From contig OZ037771.1 in NCBI GenBank assembly GCA_964035545.1, positions 7,358,690-7,422,689 on the forward strand: DNA of 64,000 nt, read 5' to 3'. The stretch comes from Bugula neritina (taxonomy: Eukaryota; Bryozoa; Gymnolaemata; Cheilostomatida; Bugulidae). Below are positions 1-12,486 of this stretch, in pieces (the first letter of the stretch is position 1; every line of letters begins with the position of its first letter). Position numbers and translations under genes: made by a program. The notes beneath the pieces were generated by a model. It searched no databases, was not told the origin of the DNA, and saw only the letters and a program-made list of their open reading frames with translations.

Positions 1-1100
1 CGTCTAACTGGGGGTCGTTTATTAGGAATGACACCGCTAATGTTTTAAAATTTTGTTTTCATCTAAAAGCTAACGCGCTATTAATTATTTATTCATAATT
101 AAACTGACACTCTAAATTAAATACAACAATAATTCAATTTAACCATGTAATTAGAAGTACCATTGATGTAAGTATTTTCAAGTGGAAGATTTCTACTTAA
201 TATAGCGTGCATGTTATAAAAAAAAATATTGATAAAATGAACTAATAGTAATAACATAAAATAATTATTAATAATAGGCCTAATTACTAACAATAACATA
301 AACATTACCGTTATGGTTATCATCATTGTGATAATGGTCATTGACAGATTATGATATTGATAGCCATGCCCATACTCATAAGACATAGTGTTCATAATTA
401 CAATTCTATAATAAATATAATTATGAGTAACTACTATAACTGATTAGCTGTAAAAACTGCTATCATTTATAAGTGTAGCTACAATCATTATGATTATGAG
501 CACGATTACCATCAGTATGAGTATGAGACTATGATTATAATCATAATGATTTTCAATATTACTATTACTGTTAGTCATGAAATAAATTATCATTCATTAT
601 TATTATCACCATCAGATTATTATTGTAAATGTAATTATTATAAATATATTTTAATTTATTAATATTAATACTAATAGTCATTATGATTTTAATAGAATAT
701 AAACTAATACTAATACTAATAGTAATACTAATAATAATAAATATAATTGTTAGCCTGGCTATGACCATCACCCATGACCATTGCCTTGAGCTAGGTCTTT
801 GATTTACAACTACCAATACTAATAATAATACTAATAGTGATAATTTATTAGTAATACTAATAGTAATACTAATACTTTTACTTTTAGTGATTACTGATTA
901 GTGACTGTGAGTCTGATTACACATTAGCAGCGTTGCCATTGGACTTGGTCTTACAATTACTGGTTTTCAAATTGATAAACTAAGAGTAATTCCGACCAGC
1001 GTCTACGATAGTCGCTGTAGATAAGACTAAGTTACTAAACTAGAGTTACACTTTGACTTTAACTTAGTCTTACAGTTACAGTTACTGGTTAGTGTTACTG
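1..1100. repeat. AT-rich low-complexity tract without a gene
   Basis: The region is dominated by degenerate TAATA/TACTAA/TAGTAA-type short repeats, clearest at 640-890. Open frames here are composed of Ile, Asn, Tyr and Met and show no domain, splice site pair or conserved motif. A similar tract occurs at 33380-33930. From 1100 to 1770 I see only AT-rich sequence with nothing recognisable. Confidence 0.6.
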
Positions 1101-1771
1101 TCAGATTTAGTATTTCAATTTCAATTTGAATTAGCTCAGTCACGTTTTCTTGCTTTAGTCAGCGAAAAATTTTACATTTGAACAATTGCAAATGAAATTT
1201 CCAACTTGATGTAAATTTATCATTTAATAAGCGAAATGTGTTTTATATTAGTAGTACTATGTAGTAACCAATTTCACAATAACTATAAGATGCAAAATTC
1301 TGGGGTTCCTAGGTTAGCGATTGGGAACTACTATTTTATTCGGAAATGCTACTACTGCGTCGGCAATGTACATCCACAGCTAGTTTTTTTAAAATAATAT
1401 TGTTGAAATAGTTACTCAAATGTAATTTTAAAATTTTATTAACAATAGTTAAATTTATTTAACAAAACTTTTTAAAATTGCTGTGGTATTGCGAGTTGTC
1501 TTCTCTTGAAATGTAGTGCCTGGAGAAAAATAACTGAGTGCGTTGTAACAACTTAAAAAATAATTGATGGTACAAATATCATAGGGCATAGACTGAGTCT
1601 GTCATCCAGGCTTTTACTATGACACAAATCATAGACATTGAAATCAATCAGATAAGAATGGTAAAATAATCATTTCATTACCGCTAAAATATATAGGTAA
1701 CTAATTAATTGCATCACTGTTTCTATGGCAGAAAATTCTAGTTGTGTGATTATACCATTATTTATAAAAAA

Positions 1772-1991
1772 AACTCACACAAGTTTATAGCCACCATCCT
1801 TGCGAGAAACTCGGATGAAAAATTATTTTTCTGTAAATTGGGCTAATTTGACCTATTCAGATGGGGCACAGAAGCAATAATTATGACTGGATATACTCTT
1901 CATAACATTACCAATGGCCTCTACTGGGGTTCGAACACATGACTTTGTGTTTACTAAGCATGAGCTTTAACCCCTAGACCACGGTTGCTCC
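1772..1991 (-). mobile_element. tRNA-derived SINE, family A
   Basis: Read on the minus strand it begins with a tRNA-like head. Pol III A-box (TGGTCTAGGGG) and B-box (GTTCGAACCCC) motifs are present. A unique body and a tail with the consensus block GGGTTTCTCACAAGG-ACTATAAACTTGTGTGAG (here diverged) follow. It is one of about ten copies in this window. It is too diverged over the head to be a working tRNA gene. Confidence 0.8.
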
Positions 1992-2574
1992 TTCTATTAC
2001 TATTTATATATATTCTTATATATCATTAAAACATATACATTTTAAACGCTGAACTAAAAATTTGATCTTATAATATATATTTTATTATAATATTAATATA
2101 TCTACATGGCAATAAAACTGTTGCGACTAGTTTAAATAACAAATGGCTGTCACTAAGTACTGATAGCCTGTAAAACAATCATTAACTCTTAAATATTATG
2201 ATGCTATTGACAGTATTGATTAATTAGTTTTTACAGTTATTTAGAAGTTCTATAAAATGAGACCTCTTCTTATTTTATATAGAGATTCTGTTATATATGA
2301 GATTCAGCTTAAATTAAATAATAAAGTACATGAAAATCGAGTTTTGAAGAGACAATAAAATTATTATAAATTAGTATGTTTTTGATAGCTAAAAACAGCA
2401 ACTATCAAAATAAGAACATGTATGTTCAGGATAGAAAATCTAGCAAAATATTGCAGTTGTGTACGATAAAAAAATATATCATCTATAAACTATTTTTAAG
2501 TTTAAAAAAATGCTAGCATCACAAAGTATTTGATAAGTAAAATTCTATTGCTGATCTTCAAATTTCATTTTGAT

Positions 2575-2778
2575 ATGTGTGTACATGTGTGTGTGTGCGT
2601 GTGTCTGTGCGCATGTGTGTGCGTGCGTGTGTGTGCGCATGTGTGTGCGCGCACGTGTGTGTGTGTGTGTGCGTGTGCGTGTGCGTGTGCGTGTGCGTGT
2701 GCGTGTGCGTGTGCGTGTGCGTGTGCGTGTGTGTGTGTGTGTGTGCGAGTGAGTATACGTGTGTGTATGTATGTATAT
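2575..2778. repeat. GT/GTGTGC microsatellite
   Basis: An imperfect GT dinucleotide array contains a purer GTGTGC hexamer block at about 2665-2730. It lies just past the 3' end of the MS4A-like gene at 2850-6353. Open frames through it are translations of the repeat and are not genes. Confidence 0.95.
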
Positions 2779-2849
2779 ATGTAGTAAAACCTGATTTAAA
2801 TATAAAAGATTTTATGAATGACAAATTTTGTCAAAATAAATAAGTTAAT

Positions 2850-5800
2850 CTACAAAACATGTAAGTTTCCTAAGGAGTCATAGGAAGGGAGTGACTCAGT
2901 CACATCATGTGACACAGCGACTGGTGTCACACTGGAGACACCCTCTGTGACTGTAACGACAGATTCATAAGATGGTACAGCATGGATATCTGAAGAACCA
3001 ATGACTCGTCTAGGCCTTTCTGCTCTACTCGCTAAAACAAACAGTAAACATTTTTTCACCGCTGAGCTCTACCTCAATATAGAAAACAATCACGATTAGT
3101 CTAATGACATATTATATGTATGGTGTTTTCAAGTGTAATATTTCTTAATGATAATACTCAACTTCTTTGACTTTATACTTATTCTGATAAGTTGCCATGT
3201 TTAAAAGATTCATATTTGTTTAAGTTTGCCCTTAATATGATTTGACAAACATTACTCAGAAATTTAGGCAATCTGGTTACCATAGACTAAATTATGTGTA
3301 TTGGTAATTCTAATAAAGTCTTTGGGAAGCAAGGCTTTCCACTAATAAAATTCTATTCCCTTACACAGTCGAACTGTTTATGCACTATGTGTTGAGTGAA
3401 TGAAATGAGTATTAATGTTCTATGGTAGCTAGCAAGGTATTAGCATCGCGTTAATTAAGTATCAGTAAAGTACCATCAAGGGGTCAGCATGGTATCACCA
3501 AGGTGTCAACATGGTATCAGTGAGACGCCAGCATGGTTTCAGTAAGGTTCCAGCATGATTTCAGTATGGTGTCAGCAAGGTGTCAGTATGGTGTCAGCAA
3601 GGTGTCAGTATGGTGTCAGCAAGGTGTCAGTATGGTGTCAGCAAGGTGTCAGTGTGGTGTCGGTGAGGCATCAACAAGATGTCAGCAAATAACAGAATAT
3701 TTATATGAATCAAGTATGTACTAGTTGCATGTGCTTATTTTTGACATTATTGCTTCAAAGGAACCCATTTTAAATTAAACATTGCAGTTGCATGGAACTA
3801 ATTATTTCATCATCTAATAAAAAACTATAATTGAGTTATCTTTCAAAGAATATACAAATATTTAAATTACAATTTTATGCACCTAAATTTCAAGTTATCA
3901 AATTTTATCAGTTTATAATCAAACTTATGACTATGACAATGAAAAGTGCTAATTACAAAGTCTAAATACTGCAATGTGCTCACGACATATTTATTAGATA
4001 TCTAGCATTATTGCATAATATAAATAAAGTTTTTTAACTTTAATATTTTAGATTGAGTTTCATGCGTAAGATAAAGTACTACACCTACAAGTGACGTGTG
4101 CTACTCGTATCAACTCCGGCTCTCTTGGATTGGTACAGGATGCAGCTACATGGTTTACCTGTATGCAAACACAACATGTATGTAGTAATATTACAAATTA
4201 TAGCTACAGTTAACAGATATAGTTTTATTCCTAGTTTCATATTAGTATTCAAAATTCTTACAATGTTTATTGTAGGAAAATTTCAGAGTCAAGATAAGCA
4301 CGTATCTATTATAATAGCCTTGTTCACAGACTAACTTCATGTTCACAGGCTATAGTAATATTATGTTCATGTGCTAGCATATATTACTATAGATAGTACA
4401 TATTATAGATAGTACATATTATAGATAGTACATACTATAGATATTACATATTATAGATAGTACATATTATAGATAGTACATATTATAGATAGTACATATT
4501 ATAGATAGTACATATTATAGATAGTACATATTATAGATAGTACATATTATAAATAGAACATATTATAGATAGTACATATTACATAAATATAGTACACAAC
4601 ATATAATATAATAAACATTATAGATACTGCATGTGCCAGCTGATGCTTTGGTTATTTACACTCTCAGAAACAATTAGTATAGAAACTATAGTATGTTTAA
4701 CCAGTGTATTAATGCGAACCTCTCTACTTGATCTGTTCAAGACTACCATAGAAGTCCCTACTGTGACAATAGTTAGTACCAACTCAGCCAGAGGTATAAT
4801 GGTAAGCATCACGTCACTTGCCACTAGCACATTTCTAGTCTACAAAATCAGTTTTATATATTATGTACATTCTGCTGATGAATATAAGCATAGACAGGGT
4901 GTTTTGTGACAGCGAATATGCAGTAAATGAATGTTTTTATAAATTGTTTATGCTAATAGAAAAACGCATTTTAATAATATAATTTTCAGGCGTTTTACTT
5001 CGCATTGTATCAGGGTCATTTTACTTAATTTAGTACACACTGGACATCTTCAGTTTTTGGCTATTTTTCACAATTTAGCTGGTAATGAACATGGTTTTTT
5101 GGCCAAAACTAGTAAAACACCAATAAATACACCTAAATAATCAAAGTTCTTTTTAATTTTGCTTCATTTCCCATGTTTTTCCCTAATTATTCAGCTAGTT
5201 TTGGTTACGGACCGTTACGGTTTTTTCGTAACGGTCCGCACATATAGAATATTAAGTGCATATGACAATGACTTGCCCTTTAATGTTGGGGAATCCCCTC
5301 CCAGCCTTTTCTGTTATGCATAGTTAAAACCAGCACATAAAAATACCATGTATAGTAAATTTCAATTGATTTTGAGCAAACTTTAATGTTAGGTCATAAG
5401 TTGCTGGTGTGTACTAAATGAAGTAAACTGACTCATCAAACTAAAATTTACAGAGTCAAGATAGTATGTAAAAAAATTTATTGACAATCCGATGGGGTGT
5501 ATAATTTGACCATAATGTTGAATTCCTGAATAGAAAATCATATATTTCTTTGTAAATGATTTTAATAATACTGAAATTTTAATAATTTTCTCAATTGATA
5601 TTAATATAATACCATGGAAATTTCCCAGAGCTTATTTTCATGTCTATTTCAATAAATCAAAGGAGATGCAATTTATTTAAAGCTCTCTTTTTTGCTGGAA
5701 AAATTTTGATTTCAAACCAGAAGCTAAAAAATGAGTATAATTATATAGTTTGGATTCGTTGGAAATTTTTGATGATAAGTTTATTCCATTATTATAAAAT

Positions 5801-6353
5801 GAAAGTTACGAAGAATAGAATTTTACTCACAACACATTGTGTATAGTTAGCTGCTCCATAGTACGATTTCAGAGGGCAATGCTGGTTTGTGTTTACCAAA
5901 GATATTAGGGAGATTACCATTAGTTGAATTGCCATCAATGATCCAATAACATTCATCACAGAAGATACGATAATCTGTATAATTTTTAAGAAAAATATTA
6001 TATTATTGTAAAGTAGCAAGCATATATTATTATTCTTTTAACCTAAGGATTTATGCCACTTGAAAAATAAACTTTTCAGAAATTTCCCATAATGCATGAT
6101 TCTGATCTTGTATCAGTTACTAATAGAATATTATATCCAAGATGTCAAATTACTCACCTTGGAGGAAGAACTCTTGCAAGCCGTCACCCAGACTAGAGCT
6201 CCCATGAGTATAAAATATACTCCTGTCCAAATACCAGATCCAATTTCTCCATTGAAGCTAAACTTTAAACTGGTTATTTTTCGGTTTAAGACAACTGCGA
6301 TAATCCCAAAGATAATGCAGCCAATTCCTAATACTAGTTGAGTAAACCCAATT
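2850..6353 (-). CDS. MS4A/CD20-like four-pass membrane protein (gene 2, 5' exon missing)
   Basis: Exons on the minus strand are 6353-6158, 5974-5831, 4839-4728 and 3031-2850 (stop at 2850-2852). All junctions have AG acceptors and GT donors in compatible phase, giving 210 residues plus an unidentified first exon that must end in phase 2. Exon 1 of this set holds TM1 and TM2, the latter in the MS4A-like motif GSGIWTGVYFILMGAL. Exon 2 holds TM3 and a Cys-containing loop, and exon 3 holds TM4. The last exon is a 59-residue cytoplasmic tail with paired tyrosine motifs, VPSYESV and LPSYDSL. Exon sizes and phases match the neighbouring gene at 6840-8969, so the two are tandem duplicates. The donor ending exon 3 at 4728 (GTAGAG) is the weakest junction. 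The family relation rests on topology and TM2 motif only. Such proteins act as plasma-membrane or vesicular tetraspanners; the ligand is unknown. Confidence 0.68.
3470..3690. repeat. Minisatellite, about 22-bp unit
   Basis: Alternating GGTGTCAGCAA and GGTGTCAGTAT half-units are repeated in tandem, purest at 3568-3660 and degenerate on both sides. It lies in the last intron of the MS4A-like gene 2. The plus-strand open frame through it simply translates the repeat. Confidence 0.92.
4380..4580. repeat. Minisatellite of ATAGATAGTACATATT units (16-18 bp)
   Basis: About eleven tandem copies of AGATAGTACATATTAT occur with occasional substitutions, in the last intron of MS4A-like gene 2, just downstream (on the minus strand) of the TM4 exon. 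Confidence 0.95.
5021..5426. mobile_element. MITE family A, copy 1 (406 bp)
   Basis: The ends are inverted: TTACTTAATTTAGTACACA at the left and TGTGTACTAAATGAAGTAA at the right. The left flank continues to match the left part of a second copy at 35205-35502 for about 130 bases. The element lies in intron 3 of the MS4A-like gene 2. It encodes no transposase. It contains a perfect 12-bp hairpin, CGGACCGTTACG at 5208-5219 paired with 5227-5238. TA is present at both edges, consistent with a Tc1/mariner-type target site, though the superfamily is inferred. Confidence 0.75.
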
Positions 6354-6839
6354 CTAAAATCAAAAAATTTTAATATTATTACTCATGATTGTATGCGCAG
6401 ATATATAAAATTTTATCTTTGTAAAAACAGCTGATACATGATAAGGAATTTTAGGTTGATTGAAGACTGTGCATCTATCCATATTGATAGCATGGTATTA
6501 GGGTCATTGAAGTTTCCCCGAAGCAGATATAAACTGTAACTACATTAGGAACTTACTCTTTTTTACATCACAAACAACTCTGCCATGATTTTAGTTCATT
6601 ACCTATAGTTCATATCACATATGTACTATTGGCCATGCAATGCTGCTTTTTTACCTATTGTTGTATGTATTTTCCCAATATTAACATAACATCTATTATA
6701 GCCAAGTGCAGTATTTTGGACAAACTGGTTTGTGTTTCTAAATTAGTTTGAATGATAGCTTATGTTAAATATCAGATATTTTAGAATTATGCAGTAGTTA
6801 TTGCCATACAAATTCGTAGACCTGTGAAAGCATTCTCAA

Positions 6840-7986
6840 TTAAACAAAGAAACTATTGAATGCACCCACCTGCAAAGGAGACTTTTTTGAAGCTTACTAT
6901 ACATTTTTCTTTGGTTTTCATTATTTCTGTCCTATAAAATTTAATTTCAAGCACTGATTGTAAAATAGCAATACACGTTAACAAATGATGAATTTTATTT
7001 TAGTTGAATTGGCAAATCATTGGGTTATTCTAACAGTCATCTTGAGCATTTAGACACAAATAAAAAATACTCACTGATATAACGATAGCTTTTCCACTCA
7101 AAGCCTTTGTTGAGACTACTACGACACTAACACTGAGGAGTAACATGCATATCCCTAGTAATGTTAGGACCACATCTAGTGCCAGCAAATCATTCCTGAG
7201 CTGTAAAAATGCCAAACTCAATATAAATAAGTAAATAATAAAACACACTATAATAAAATAATACATACGTACAAATGATGACAACACATAAATAGGTTAA
7301 CTCAATATGTATTATTAGCTATAAGCATACTAAATCTGAACAATTTAAATGTAGATTGGACTAATCTACGTTAACGCAATAACTTAACTAAGAGTAGCAA
7401 TATTATATTTCTGTGGTTAGGCTGGTAGGCAAGCCTGGAGTTTACAAAAGCTAATTAATCTTAAGTCTTTCCTATTTTAGTATCAATAGGATAATAAACA
7501 TAAACGATATCCTACAACAGAAATATTTGCCTTCATATAAACAAAAGTGAAGGGGCAGACAGTTATTGCGCTGTAAGACGATATTTTGTTGGAGTTACTT
7601 ACTCTGCATTCAGTTGATATGTTTCTGCTAGTACCAAATGTAGGGCAGGGTAAGTTTGTTTGTAATAGAGAGTAGATAGATGAGCTAACTTGGCCAGCAG
7701 ATAGAACTGTCAGTAATAAACTCAGGGTCATGTGGGAAATAATCTATACAACAGAAATCATTCATAACAAATATAGAAAGTCTTATACTGGCAACGATGA
7801 TCTACACATAAGTGCACTTACAAACTAAATATCCTTTACTTGTAAAGTGAATTCACAAAATGTGGCTATCAGTTTTTATAACATAGCTTGTCATATTTAC
7901 AACAAGATGCAAAATATAGAACTACCGTCTTTGTATAAAACACTAACTCTAGGATAATGTTTTATATCTTGGTTTTGTCTTTAATG

Positions 7987-8083
<97 letters not shown>

Positions 8084-8969
8084 TGCGTGCGTGCGTGCGT
8101 GCGTCTCAAATATGAGACACAAAAACAGGAAGAGTATATTTTGTGATATTGTATATGCTTATTGTCATATAGATCTTTTTGTTTATTATCTCCCCTGTAC
8201 AACATCTCAAACTTACTCTGATAAAGGTGTTTGTGTTTGCAGCTGTGACTCCCACAGCACCTGTAGCTATGCAGATGACCCCACACCATATTCCCGTGCC
8301 TATATATCCATTTAGGCTGTAGTATATTATGTCCGGGCTGTTTAAAGCACATGTAGCTATTCCAATTGCCACTGATAGAAGTCCTAACACAATCTTTGTA
8401 ATAGATAAACTGCAATAAAAAAACTGTTAGAAAATAAAAAATACTAATTTTTTGTGTATAAATTTATTTTCAATGCTAAAAAACACAAAATCTTATAGCA
8501 AACAACTCACAACTTAGTGTTTTAAAATAAAAAATCAGGCAAAATTGTATTTTTCTTTTCTTAAAGCATTTGCTCCCAACAAAGTTTTTTGGCTACAAAA
8601 TACACTAATCATCTCCCAAAATCAAATGCGAACCTACAACTAAAAGCTCAAGCTAAGCTAAAACCTTCATTTCTACACTTGATGAAATTAATCATTACTA
8701 TTTATGCTACAACTATTTTATTGAGAAAGTAGTTAGGTTAAATCAATGAGTAGTTAAACTTCTATGTCTGATAATTTTTTGTATATATGGTTTGAATATT
8801 GAAATCTATAATAAGCTAGTTTTTAAACACTTAGGCCTATATTTAATTTATTTTGATTCAATCTTAATATTTTCTTTAAAAAGCTCTAGTCAAATATAAT
8901 ACAGACTTACTTTGCAATCAGCATACACTGCTTTTCTGAGTAATAGACCACAGTTGTAGCCCCACTCAT
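6840..8969 (-). CDS. MS4A/CD20-like four-pass membrane protein (gene 1)
   Basis: Exons on the minus strand are 8969-8911 (ATG), 8409-8217, 7743-7603, 7200-7075 and probably 6869-6840 (stop). The first four are joined in phase with good GT/AG sites. They give a short cytoplasmic N-terminus of 19 residues and TM1-TM2 with GTGIWCGVICIATGAV. TM3 follows, then a loop with two cysteines (PCPTFG and TECR), and TM4. The proposed last exon adds only nine residues and rests on a good acceptor and compatible phase, so it is the least sure part. Total is about 182 aa. Exon lengths (193, 141, 126) parallel those of gene 2 (196, 144, 112), and TM2 is clearly homologous. Spacing between the two genes is about 0.5 kb, suggesting tandem duplication. 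The MS4A assignment comes from topology and the G-I-W motif in TM2; TMEM176-like or another four-pass family is possible. Confidence 0.72.
7989..8102. repeat. (TA)n followed by (GCGT)n microsatellite
   Basis: About 90 bases of pure TA dinucleotide are followed by six GCGT units. It sits in intron 2 of the MS4A-like gene 1. Confidence 0.97.
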
Positions 8970-11290
8970 AACCTTTTAGCTCTACTAAAAACAGAACAAT
9001 TAACCTGAGAAGCTGATTGAGCAGAAATAACAGCCTAAAGTAGAAATTTAGTTATACTAATTAAACTCGTATCATTTTGAATTCTCTTATTTGGTAAAAC
9101 CATTGACCAAAAAAAGGTTTCATTAGATTTGTAAATGAGAACAGCTCATAGCATAAGAATCTTGTTCATGAAATTTTATAGGCCATGGACATTTTTGTAT
9201 AAGAAATGTTAGAAGCTGAACATTTTAGTACAAGAAATGTTATAGGCTGAACATTTTAGTACCAGAAGTGTAATAGGCAGAGCATTCTATAGTTTAGCGA
9301 ATGGTATAATTCACTAAACATCTTAGGATAAGAAACCTTATTTATAGAGTAAGTGATGTTAAAACTTTCTATTTTATTCAACATTTATCTACATTTTTCC
9401 AAATCTACTGCATGTATCAAAATCAAATCAAAAGATTTAAAGCACCATTACAAATGTGCACATAAGAGATATCTTATCCTTTTAAAGGTCATACAGTGGT
9501 ATTAACATTAACACAAGCGCTACATGTATACTATTATTTAACTCTAAAAAAAATAAATAAAACACTGTAGAGCAGTAAGCAACTATTACTGTGATTTGTG
9601 AAATTTTAGCAATCTTCAAAAAGATTTAGTTTAAAGTTACGATAGTCATAAATTCTAGGAAAGAAACAAGACAGGTTAAATTATAGATGTATAGTTGACA
9701 TTTCACAAATGAGTTTAGTTCTCATATTATACATATGGTATAATTGTAAACAAGTTGTCTTGAAATATATTGTAAGTATTACATGTTTTAATAATCACAA
9801 CCTGAAGTGAAAGTTGAAAGCATCATAATGCAGTAAAACAATAGGAATGTTCACTATAAGTGTGTAAGATGAATTTCTTACCGAATATGTTAACTTTTCC
9901 TTGACCTAACTTTGGAGGCAGTTTCTATATACTCAAGAAGTAAACGTGCAGTTTTTACTAGCAACTTGGCTAATTAGTAGGCTTCTGCTTCACGATTAAC
10001 ACTTTTTGTTTATCAAGCACTGGGGTAAGTAATAAACAAGAGTACGTTCAAGATTTTATGAATATAGATTGACTAATTGCAATATGATATGTTATTTCAC
10101 AATATTGTGTTGTAAAGAGTTATTCATAGTGTACTATAAACTTCCTTTTTCCTACTTGTGACTGGCCAAACTATTTAGTAGTGCTAATCTATAGTTACAG
10201 GAATTCTTCGTACCGCGTGATTCATGTACTGATACATTATCTATTAGCACACTGTCTAGTGTATGCGATAACATTGTTGCCTTTCAAATTATACTATGTT
10301 TACAACTTCAACAGTCAGTGGTGCATGACAGTGCGGCTATAGTATATTATAAACTATATTATAGTAGGCTATAGTTATTACAAAGCTAGTCGAAGGTATA
10401 TCAGGTTGACATAAATGGTATAGTACAGTGAACTAGAACTTATAGCTCAAAGGCATAGCATACCATTTTTAACATACTTTCCAATTTCATTTACCATTTT
10501 TAGCAAAAGCCTTTAGCAAGCTGCACATAAATACTGCTAATTCTATATTTTAAATACTGGAAATCTCATGCGTGTATAATGCATCAAGGAACTTGTTCAA
10601 AAGAAAGAGTTACTGGAAAACTGGGGAGTGTATCTGCCCCCCCCCCCCCTTGTGATCATTAAAGCAGAAATGTTTAGAAATTGTTTCAGTTAAGGAAATA
10701 TGACTATTCAAGTGTAACAGATGTGTGCCGAACGGAATTCATAGCTTATTAACACTGCAGGTAAGAGTCATTAGTGATTAGTATAGTTTATTCATAACTA
10801 CATTGCTCATTGCTCTTGGACAACTGCATTGTACAAACTTGTGTCAGATGATACCTTTCAAAAGAACGTACATCCTGCCGTACCTCAAGACACAATGCAC
10901 TACATATGGAGCAAAGAATACCACACTTTTACATCTCTTTCACTACAGCGAATACATAAGTATGAGTATATAAAATCTCTCTTTTGCAGTCAGTTGATGT
11001 CACTATGACTGCTTCATAGACTTAGCTTGGATTTGGTTGAAGCTCTCCACAAAGCTTTGTTGTCAGCCTTCTGTTGCCTTCTGTTGATTGATCTCTATTG
11101 GAAATATCATTCAACTAAAGAAATTGCCAAAACACAAACTCTGTTGAAAATGCATACAACTAATAGAGCCTAGAAAGTTTTAAAAATATAAGAAATGAAG
11201 TTGTTCACAACAAAAGTACAAAAGAAAGTGCAATTATTGTATCTAATTGGTCATTTGTTACATGACCCCATACAACTTACAGAGATTTAA
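8970..11290. other. Intergenic, no gene seen
   Basis: AT-rich DNA upstream of the MS4A-like gene 1. It holds a degenerate tandem repeat at 9175-9290, three copies of about 33 bases each built on GAACATTTTAGTACAAGAAATG, and a C homopolymer at 10639-10649. No exon pair or RNA gene could be supported. The promoter and any untranslated first exon of gene 1 would lie here but cannot be placed. Confidence 0.5.
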
Positions 11291-11424
11291 TAAGAATGTT
11301 TATGAAGTTTCAGAGAGCTACTTTGTATGTGTTTATGTGTGTGTTCATGTGTGTGTTCATGTGTGTGTTTATGTGCATGTGTGTGTATGTCTCATTGTTA
11401 CAAGATGTTAATAATAAAGAGCTA

Positions 11425-11505
11425 CATTTTACTCACAACACATTGTGTATAGTTCAACTGTCAATAATATGGTTTCAAAGTACAATGCTGACTGCTGTTA
11501 TTTTA
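11425..11505 (-). pseudogene. Decayed third copy of an MS4A-like TM3/loop exon
   Basis: The plus-strand string ACTCACAACACATTGTGTATAG here is also present at 5825-5846, where it is the donor end of the TM3 exon of MS4A-like gene 2. Similarity continues for about 70 bases. On the minus strand the copy reads as the same loop (QHC-LK-YY then NYTQCV), but with a stop codon between the two tyrosines and the NYTQCV block. The upstream transmembrane part is no longer readable. It is a relic of a further duplication. A short GT-rich repeat lies beside it at 11325-11385. Confidence 0.7.
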
Positions 11506-11792
11506 AAGAATAAATATCTTATAAAATTTGCATATAATATTTTGAAGCCTTAACTTGACACATGAACCAAAGAACAATAGATTTTTGTTAAAAGACATTA
11601 TAATATTTTTATGAAGGGACAATAATTGACGTTTTTAAATGTATAAATGGAAATAATACATTGATCCCTTAACTCACCCCAGTGGAACACTTACATGCCA
11701 GTCTTTTATCCGTTGCTATACACTACCATCAGCACTTCCAGAAACAAGTTTACTATTGTAAATAGACAGCTGCATCTATAATATAACAATCT

Positions 11793-11974
11793 TGTGTAAG
11801 TTTATAGTCACCGGCCTTGTGAGAAACCCAAAATGGAAAGGGTTTCTCTTTTTTTCTTGTGTGGCACAAGAGCAATTATTCATTAAATGCTGAAAAATAA
11901 TTGCACCCACTGAGAATCGAACCGGAGGCCTCTGGCTTGCAAGCAAGTGTGCTAACCATTACACCACTGAGACC
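11793..11974 (-). mobile_element. tRNA-derived SINE, family B (different tRNA head)
   Basis: On the minus strand the head has an A-box-like TGGTGTAATGG and a B-box GGTTCGATTCT and ends in GTGGGTGCA. It is clearly a different tRNA from the family A head. The distal body carries the same blocks as family A (GCAATTATT, TGTG-CCACA, GGGTTTCTCACAAGG, ACTATAAACTT). The tRNA-like half could be mistaken for a tRNA-Ala gene. The attached SINE body argues against that. Confidence 0.78.
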
Positions 11975-12486
11975 ACTGGGTAAACTCATCACTACGAATG
12001 CTTTTCTTCCAATGATCTTTCCTGAGGTTCAAATCTGCTTGACCACGAGTTTACTAAGCCAACTTTCCAACCTCCAGACTACGCAGCTCCCAATATAATG
12101 TTATTGGTAATTATTTAAACCACCTTACATTTTCTAATATGCTTCCATATTATAAATATATAATAAAGAAATATAATACAAACAAATAAATAATTATTTT
12201 TAACTTTATACCGCAGGCCTACATTTGTATATATAGCTAATTGCAAAATTACTTCATGGTCAATTGCATAGCTGTACCTCTTTTTATTATCCTAAAATGT
12301 TAGCAGACTATGTTTTTTTTGTGCATATTGATGTTGATTATAAGTCAATTTATGAAGCTAAATAGATTACATAGATTGATCACAGTTGACTATAACTAGG
12401 CTAAATAGAACCAATTTTCTGATTACAACTTCATGCTTATAAAAAAACCAGATTTTATGACATTATTATATATTATTTATTTCTGC

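Noticed and set aside
8079-8315. Plus-strand frame of 78 codons
   Set aside because: Shadow of the minus-strand TM1-TM2 exon of the MS4A-like gene 1.
6840-8969. A single eight-pass protein made from both MS4A-like exon sets
   Set aside because: The TM4 exon of gene 1 ends in phase 0, whereas the TM1 exon of gene 2 needs a preceding phase-2 end. They cannot join directly, and gene 1 has its own start exon.
11890-11974. tRNA-Ala-like gene on the minus strand
   Set aside because: The tRNA-like sequence continues into the same body and tail as the SINE family, so it is the head of a SINE. The family A heads were rejected as tRNA genes for the same reason.
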